Below are positions 13,723 through 18,254 of a stretch of DNA of 18,254 bases, piece by piece (position 1 is the first letter of the stretch; each line of letters opens with the position of its first letter). The position numbers were made by a program, and so were the translations under genes. This DNA comes from a bacterium (GTDB lineage: Bacteria > UBA9089 > UBA9088 > JAGUXG01). The stretch spans positions 1-18,254 of the forward strand of contig JASEHO010000005.1 in assembly GCA_030018505.1 (NCBI GenBank). The letters are read 5' to 3'. Below the pieces are notes generated by a model, which had not been told where the DNA came from, searched no databases, and was given only the letters and a program-made list of their open reading frames with translations.

Positions 13723-14144
13723 GTGATTTACTTAAAGAATAGTATTGTCGTCAACAAACCATTTGATAAAGTCTTTCAGACAGCAGCAGCTGTGGCTGAG
13801 TGGCCAGAATTTCTTTCTTCTCATAAAGGTATGAAGATAATTAGCCAGGAACGAGAGGAAATATTGATTGAGTGGAAGCTATTTTTCAAATTAAAACCTC
13901 TATCTTTATTGATAGAATCAACAAAAGAATGGCAACAGAGCAGATTTCAGGATTGGTAAAAGGATTGAAAGCAGAGTATATATTTGAAGACCAATCCGGC
14001 AGGACAAAGTTCTCTTTGGTTCATAGCTTCCACTCAAAAACTCCCTTAGTTGGAAGGATAGTAGAATTGATGGCTCTCATTCTTCTAAAAAGGCTTAGCC
14101 TTAATACATTAAAAAGAATAAAATCGAAAGCGGAGGTATGTTAA
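13723..14144 (+). pseudogene. SRPBCC (START-like) polyketide-cyclase-type protein with a frameshift
   Basis: The GTG at 13723, immediately after the porin stop, opens a frame that reads SIVVNKPFDKVFQTAAAVAEWPEFL, split here, the classic start of SRPBCC/coenzyme-Q-binding-type lipid-pocket proteins. It continues to SLLIESTKEWQQSRFQDW and stops at 13959. The rest of the fold (GLKAEYIFEDQSGRTKFSL, then a long amphipathic C-terminal helix) continues in the -1 frame to the TAA at 14142-14144, directly abutting the next ATG. Joined, the ~140 residues match the family length. The join lies around 13950-13962 near TGGTAAAAGG; I see no convincing slippery heptamer there, so a mutation or a sequencing error is more likely than programmed shifting. 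Position between a FadL-like channel and a sensor kinase suggests handling of a hydrophobic ligand (inference). Confidence 0.72.
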
Positions 14145-16241
14145 ATGGTCTATGGATTAGTCCTTCTGCTTATTGCTTTGCTCAATCTATTCTTGGGTCT
14201 ATTCGTCTTAAGTAGAGGCAGTGATAAGGAGGTAAACAGAACCTTCTGTTATTGGACGATCTCTTGCTCTCTCTGGAACTTTATGGACTTTGGGCTCTAT
14301 TTTGCCAAGGACCCTCATTTTGCTTTAGTCTGGGCAAAGATTCTCGTTATAGGTGTCATCTTTCTCCCATCCACCTTCTTTCACTTTGTGGTTAGTTTTC
14401 TTAGAGAACCTGGAAACAAAAGGAGAAAGATTCTTTCTGCAGGCTACATTACAAGCGCTATCTTCTCTATTCTTTCTTTATCAGGATTCTTTGTGGCAAG
14501 TGTTACTCCCCTAAAAAAAGGCTATTTTCCCATCTTTACAAAAACACTTTTGCCTCCTCTTTTTCTTATTTTCTTCTATGGCCTTACCCTGGCCGGGGTT
14601 TTTCTCCTTATAAGGAGGTTTATAAAAGCAGCCTCTCCCATGGAGAAGAATCAATTAAAGTATCTTTTGGCTGGACTCCTTATAGCCATAGTCGGTGGCC
14701 TCTCAAACTTCCTTTTGGCTTTGGGTAAAGAGAGGATATTTCCCATTGGCAATGTGGCTGAAATTGCCTTTGTGGCCGCGACCACCTACACCATTATCCG
14801 CTACCACCTGATGGACATTAATCTTATCTTAAGACCAGGTATAGCCTACACCATGCTTACAGCCTCAGTGACTGCTATCTGGCTTGCCTGCATCTTTCTC
14901 TTTGAGAATGTCTTCCATTTCCAGACAACCCTTTCCAGAATTATGACCATAACCATTTTTATCTTCATTTTTAACATTTTAAGAGAAAGGATTCAACTCA
15001 TCGTTGACAGGCTCTTCTATCGCCAGAGCCAGCAATTATTCTCTCTTTCCAAGAAGATGACAGAGGAGATTGCTACAAATTATGACCCTGACCTCCTTAT
15101 TCCATATCTCTTGCATCAGATTGAAGATAGTCTGCGACCAGAGTTTATCTCCTGTATGCTTCTTGAAAAAGATACTTACTTCCTCAAATACTTACTTGGC
15201 AATGGAGAGGAAAAGGTCTTCATACAAGCAGATGCCCCTCTTATTCAGTGGCTTTCTAATGTTCGTCGGTCTATATTCTATGAAGAACTAGATGAAGACC
15301 CTAACTTCTATGGCCCAAAACAAGAGATAAAGAGCGACCTTAACAAAATAAAGGCAAGGCTTATCGTCCCTTTAATTCATAGGGATGAATTGATGGGTAT
15401 ATTGAGCCTTGGTGATAAGAAGGGAGACGGTAGTTATACCTATGATGAGGTCAGTTTCTTGGATACCATAGCCAAAGAGCTCGCGCTATCTTTAGAGAAT
15501 TCAAGACTACATACTTACTTGAAAACAAGGGCAAAGGAATTGGAAAAGGCAAACGCAGCCAAGTCCGAGTTCTTAAACATTGTCTCCCATGAATTGAAGA
15601 CTCCCCTTACCTTCATCATTGCCCAGCTTGGGATTTTGAAGAAAGAGACCCTCGGCAGATTGACTAAGAGTCAAAAAGAGGGTATAAAGAAGATAGAGGA
15701 GAAGGGGTTTAAGTTAAGCTCTATAATTACAGATATTCTTAATCTGTCGGCTATTGAGAATAAAAAGTTTTATGAGCTTAAAGTAGAGAAGATCTATCTA
15801 AAGAGACTGATTGATGAAGTGACGAGGGCATTTGGCTTGCTGATTTATCATAAAGGACTGAGCATAGAGCTTGACCTTCCAGATAGGCTCTCCTCTGTCT
15901 CCTCTGACTACGAAAAGATAAGCGATATCTTCTACAGGCTTCTTGATAATGCCGTCAAGTTCACACCGTCTGGAGGAGAGATTACTATTGAGGCAAGGGA
16001 AACAAAGGTAGAGATTGAGCTTTCTGTCTCTGATACAGGGATTGGGATAGCCAAAGCCGAGCAGGAGAAAATCTTTGAAAGGTTTTATCAGGCAGACGGA
16101 TCTATCACCCGTAAATACAGTGGAATGGGTCTGGGTTTAGCCATAACCTCTGAATTAGTCAAAGCCTTAGGGGGTAGGATTTGGGTCTCCTCAATACCAG
16201 GAAAGGGAAGCAAATTTACCTTTACTATTCCAAAAAACTAA
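14145..16241 (+). CDS. Membrane sensor histidine kinase (7TM sensor, GAF, HisKA, HATPase)
   Basis: A 698-residue inner-membrane kinase. The first ~280 residues contain repeated hydrophobic helices and resemble the N-terminal 7TM sensor of histidine kinases (WAKILVIGVIFLPSTFFHFV, MDINLILRPGIAYT). A GAF-like domain spans about 310-460 (ARLIVPLIHRDELMGILSLG). The HisKA helix has phospho-acceptor His482 in NIVSHELKTPLTFI. The ATPase shows RLLDNAVKFTPSGG, DTGIGIA, FERFYQ and GMGLGLAI. There is no receiver and no partner regulator in the window. The ATG follows the SRPBCC stop without a gap and GGAGGT lies 8 nt upstream, so it is translated from the same operon as the FadL-like barrel. A natural reading is a sensor for a hydrophobic compound that enters through the barrel, but this is inference. 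Confidence 0.93.
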   Translation: MVYGLVLLLIALLNLFLGLFVLSRGSDKEVNRTFCYWTISCSLWNFMDFGLYFAKDPHFALVWAKILVIGVIFLPSTFFHFVVSFLREPGNKRRKILSAGYITSAIFSILSLSGFFVASVTPLKKGYFPIFTKTLLPPLFLIFFYGLTLAGVFLLIRRFIKAASPMEKNQLKYLLAGLLIAIVGGLSNFLLALGKERIFPIGNVAEIAFVAATTYTIIRYHLMDINLILRPGIAYTMLTASVTAIWLACIFLFENVFHFQTTLSRIMTITIFIFIFNILRERIQLIVDRLFYRQSQQLFSLSKKMTEEIATNYDPDLLIPYLLHQIEDSLRPEFISCMLLEKDTYFLKYLLGNGEEKVFIQADAPLIQWLSNVRRSIFYEELDEDPNFYGPKQEIKSDLNKIKARLIVPLIHRDELMGILSLGDKKGDGSYTYDEVSFLDTIAKELALSLENSRLHTYLKTRAKELEKANAAKSEFLNIVSHELKTPLTFIIAQLGILKKETLGRLTKSQKEGIKKIEEKGFKLSSIITDILNLSAIENKKFYELKVEKIYLKRLIDEVTRAFGLLIYHKGLSIELDLPDRLSSVSSDYEKISDIFYRLLDNAVKFTPSGGEITIEARETKVEIELSVSDTGIGIAKAEQEKIFERFYQADGSITRKYSGMGLGLAITSELVKALGGRIWVSSIPGKGSKFTFTIPKN

Positions 16242-16300
16242 AAGAGTGTAACAGAGATTGACAAAATTCTTAACTGTTTACCGAGAGTGAAGTAAAAACA

Positions 16301-16314
16301 CTCAAGAGATTGAG
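16301..16314 (+). other. Short hairpin after the kinase gene
   Basis: CTCAA-GAGA-TTGAG forms a 5-bp stem with a 4-nt loop 60 bp beyond the kinase stop. It lacks a T-run, so terminator function is uncertain. Confidence 0.3.
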
Positions 16315-16332
16315 TTTAGAGGAGAATTTCAC

Positions 16333-16367
16333 TAGCAAATTTAACAAAAGCAAAATTAGCATTTCAA
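16333..16367. repeat. Heptad-register word repeat
   Basis: Five 7-nt words in register (TAGCAAA, TTTAACA, AAAGCAA, AATTAGC, ATTTCAA), sharing AATTAGC with the repeat before lysC. Confidence 0.75.
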
Positions 16368-16568
16368 ATGGGTGTGGCTATTCTAAATGACAGGCAACCT
16401 ACTGCAATCACTGAACTGGAGATGGTGTGTAAATAAAGGGGATATGGGGATAAGAAAGATAGGGAGATAAAATATATCTCCAATATCCCCATAATCTCCT
16501 TATCTCCTTTTCTTACTATGGTGTAAGAGATGTTTTTAGCCGTCGTCCAAGAGTAGCCACACCCAATT
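16366..16568. repeat. Inverted 19-bp pair enclosing an octad hairpin, in the convergent spacer
   Basis: 16366-16384 and the reverse complement of 16550-16568 agree at 17 of 19 positions (core GGGTGTGGCTA). Inside, 16438-16469 is made of 8-nt words (GGGGATAT, GGGGATAA, GAAAGATA, GGGAGATA) and 16475-16507 of complementary words, with a perfect 7-bp central stem GGAGATA/TATCTCC around AAATA. It lies between the convergent kinase and tldD genes and could end transcription from both sides, though no T-run is evident. The spacer 16242-16662 otherwise contains no clear gene. Confidence 0.65.
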
Positions 16569-16644
16569 CTAATTCAAATAATTCATTAACTGAGGGTAGC
16601 AATTCTACTTTATTCTCAAATAAACTTTGTAAAAATGGAGGCAA
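16516..16644 (-). pseudogene. Short frame or gene remnant downstream of tldD
   Basis: A minus-strand frame of 42 codons from a TTG at 16644 to a TAG at 16516 has protein-like composition (FLQSLFENKVELLPSVNELF, then LGVATLGRRLKTSL). It begins 18 bp after the tldD stop. There is no good ribosome site and I do not recognise it. The plus strand at 16368 reads a similar short phrase (MGVAIL) through the inverted repeat. Probably a remnant. Confidence 0.25.
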
Positions 16645-16662
16645 CTGCGAGAATTTAAAACA

Positions 16663-18087
16663 TTACAACATCCTCACCCTTCTGAACCTGGCTGGGGCTA
16701 CGCCATGTCCTACATGGGCAGATTGACCTGGTTGACCCTTGCCGCAGTTGGGAACGCCAAAGATGTGCCAGTGGTTTTTATTGCATACGGCATCGCAGGA
16801 TTTCCAGAACTCTCCCGTTATGCCTGTATAGACTGGGTTCTTCATAACCTCAGCCAACCTTCCATTCCTTATTTTTCTGGCAAACTCACAGCCAAACTGA
16901 AAATTCAGCCTTTTGTTGTCTATAGACCAGCATTTGTTTGTTGCAAGATATATTCCATCTTCTGTATCTGCTATCAAATCCTCTAATGCCCATTCACCAG
17001 GCAAAAGGTTTATATTCGTCATCCTGATAAGCGGAATCCTTCCCCAGCCATCTGCCCTCATTGTGCCATTACTTTTTTGACCCAATACCCTTGCTGTCTC
17101 CCTTGAGGTAAGAAATCCGCAGAATACTCCATCCTTTATTATATCTACCTTTTGACCAGGGATACCCTCATCATCAAAAGCGAAGCTACCAAGCCCTCCC
17201 TCTAAGGTTGCATCAGCAGTAATATTGATTAGATTAGAGCCGTATCTAAAGACACCCAACATTTCAGGCTTTAGGAAGCTATCCCCAGCATAAGCTGATT
17301 CTGTGCCAAGAACTCTGTCCAATTCTATGGGATGACCAATAGACTCATGCACTTGAAGGGTCAACTGTCCTCCATCGACAATGATTGTTTGCTCTCCAGC
17401 TGGAGCTTTTGGAGCAGATAGAAGACAAAGAGCCTCCTCAGCTATCCTCTCTGCATTTTTCTCAAAATCCATCTCCTTGACAAACTCAAAACCCCTTGAC
17501 TGATAATCCCCAAAGTTGTTTGGATAGCTCCTCCTTTGAACCTCAGAGCCTTCTATAGCTGTAGCAGCAATCTCTCCGCCTGTCTCAATCCTTTTCTGGT
17601 CGATATAAGAACCCTCTGTGCTGGCAAATATCTTATCCTCAAGGAAGCTCATTAACCCAGCCTCGCGTATCTTTATTTTAGGGTTGATATTCATCAGAGA
17701 ATCCGCCTGAAGAAGAAGGTTTAGCTTTTCTTCTAAAGGCACAGAGAATGGGTCAATCTTGCAAGGTGTGATGTGGTTGGCTATGATTGGTTTTGCCTCA
17801 TCCAAGCAAACATCCTCCTTTTTTGTTAGCCCTGAGGAACGGGCAATATCAATAGCATTCTTAACCACTTTATTTAGATCGGATATATCAGATGAAGACG
17901 AGAATCCCCATGAACCCTCGGCTATCACCCTGACCCCAATACCATTATCTTCTGTGTTTGATATTGCCTCAGGCCTGCCATTCTTTACCGAGAGGCTCTC
18001 CTTCTTTCTGCTGGTAAATCTAATATCAGCATAAGATGCCCCTAATCCCATTGCCGCTTCTAATGCTTTTTCTATCTTCTCTTTCAT
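16663..18087 (-). CDS. tldD: TldD-type metalloprotease
   Basis: TldD pairs with TldE (PmbA) to form a cytosolic heterodimeric zinc protease that trims unfolded or ribosomally made peptides and, in E. coli, affects microcin B17 maturation and CcdA turnover. The 474-residue length is normal. The active-site motif HESIGH lies at 247-252 (His247, Glu248, His252), followed by the family's EGGLGSFAFDDEG, NGTMRADGW and, near the end, FGVPNCGKGQPGQ, which brings the third metal ligand. The first 50 residues (GASYADIRF, GIGVRVI) are typical. The ATG at 18087 overlaps the stop of a 39-codon frame (ATGA). No tldE/pmbA gene is in the window; it may lie further upstream. The 5-prime end has been partly duplicated at the window edge. 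Confidence 0.95.
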   Translation of the reverse strand: MKEKIEKALEAAMGLGASYADIRFTSRKKESLSVKNGRPEAISNTEDNGIGVRVIAEGSWGFSSSSDISDLNKVVKNAIDIARSSGLTKKEDVCLDEAKPIIANHITPCKIDPFSVPLEEKLNLLLQADSLMNINPKIKIREAGLMSFLEDKIFASTEGSYIDQKRIETGGEIAATAIEGSEVQRRSYPNNFGDYQSRGFEFVKEMDFEKNAERIAEEALCLLSAPKAPAGEQTIIVDGGQLTLQVHESIGHPIELDRVLGTESAYAGDSFLKPEMLGVFRYGSNLINITADATLEGGLGSFAFDDEGIPGQKVDIIKDGVFCGFLTSRETARVLGQKSNGTMRADGWGRIPLIRMTNINLLPGEWALEDLIADTEDGIYLATNKCWSIDNKRLNFQFGCEFARKIRNGRLAEVMKNPVYTGITGEFWKSCDAVCNKNHWHIFGVPNCGKGQPGQSAHVGHGVAPARFRRVRML

Positions 18088-18138
18088 CTTTCTGCCACAT
18101 AAAAAGGATGGTTGCCTCTGCCACCAAATCCGAGATAT
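18083..18138. repeat. 56-bp direct repeat, copy 1
   Basis: Identical over 56 bp to 18199-18254, with an offset of 116 bp. On the minus strand it encodes the YLGFGGRGNHPFYVAER tail plus a stop overlapping the following ATG. Confidence 0.95.
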
Positions 18139-18203
18139 TCTCCCTCATAAGATGCCCCTAAACTCAATGCCGTCTCAATAGCGTTTTCTATTTTTGTCTT
18201 CAT
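18084..18203 (-). CDS. 39-residue chimeric frame: TldD-like start joined to a repeated tail
   Basis: The first ~19 residues (MKTKIENAIETALSLGASY) resemble the TldD N-terminus, which begins MKEKIEKALEAAMGLGASY. The next ~20 (EGEYLGFGGRGNHPFYVAER) have no TldD counterpart and are encoded by a segment that occurs again, identically, just upstream. The stop overlaps the tldD ATG by 4 nt (ATGA), the usual sign of translational coupling. It may be a by-product of a tandem duplication at the junction of tldD and the gene before it. Whether it is expressed is unknown. Confidence 0.4.
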   Translation of the reverse strand: MKTKIENAIETALSLGASYEGEYLGFGGRGNHPFYVAER

Positions 18204-18254
18204 CTTTCTGCCACATAAAAAGGATGGTTGCCTCTGCCACCAAATCCGAGATAT
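18199..18254. repeat. 56-bp direct repeat, copy 2, running off the window edge
   Basis: Second identical copy; it may extend beyond the window. The same tail, stop and ATGA overlap occur here, this time before the 39-codon frame. Confidence 0.95.

Noticed and set aside
13867..13962. Programmed -1 frameshift in the SRPBCC gene
   Set aside because: The only near-slippery site (ATTTTTC near 13890) lies well before the point where family resemblance changes frame, and no heptamer fits at the real junction.

Overview
The window looks like a chromosomal segment of an AT-leaning, diderm, motile bacterium, probably from an uncultivated candidate-phylum-like lineage. The evidence is an OmpP1/FadL-type outer-membrane barrel, a TonB-like protein, a FlgM anti-sigma-28 factor and sigma-28-like promoter elements, alongside ordinary bacterial housekeeping genes. 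No rRNA, tRNA, CRISPR array, integrase or transposase is visible. I do not assign a phylum.

Left part, minus strand (about 250-7811), read in transcription order: flgM, xseA, lysC, a TonB-like gene, a phosphofructokinase with pyrophosphate-type signature residues, an ApgM-type phosphoglycerate mutase or homoserine kinase, a headless C-terminal gene fragment, and a broken DUF2723-type membrane protein. The aspartate kinase close to an ApgM-like protein hints at aspartate-family amino-acid synthesis; the phosphofructokinase beside it fits glycolysis equally well.

Middle, plus strand (about 7916-10817): a receiver-only response regulator and a large four-CBS/PAS/histidine-kinase/receiver hybrid sensor. 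They diverge from flgM across a short region holding two mirror-image GCCGATATATA-type (sigma-28-like) boxes, so this phosphorelay may belong to the motility regulon. Next comes a decayed accessory patch (10811-12384): a headless cyclase-family fragment, a DUF6338-like membrane protein coupled to a 57-residue peptide with GYQ motifs, and a frameshifted AbiEii-type toxin remnant.

Right part: a tight plus-strand operon (12433-16241) of an OmpP1/FadL-like barrel, a frameshifted SRPBCC lipid-binding-type gene and a 7TM-GAF histidine kinase. A 421-bp convergent spacer follows, then minus-strand tldD. The start of tldD is partly duplicated in tandem at the window edge.

The most distinctive feature is a family of degenerate short-word repeats, mostly in a strict 7-nt register and sometimes 8 or 9. 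They fill nearly every spacer, often as two self-complementary arms, and have entered the DUF2723 coding sequence in frame at three inter-helix loops.
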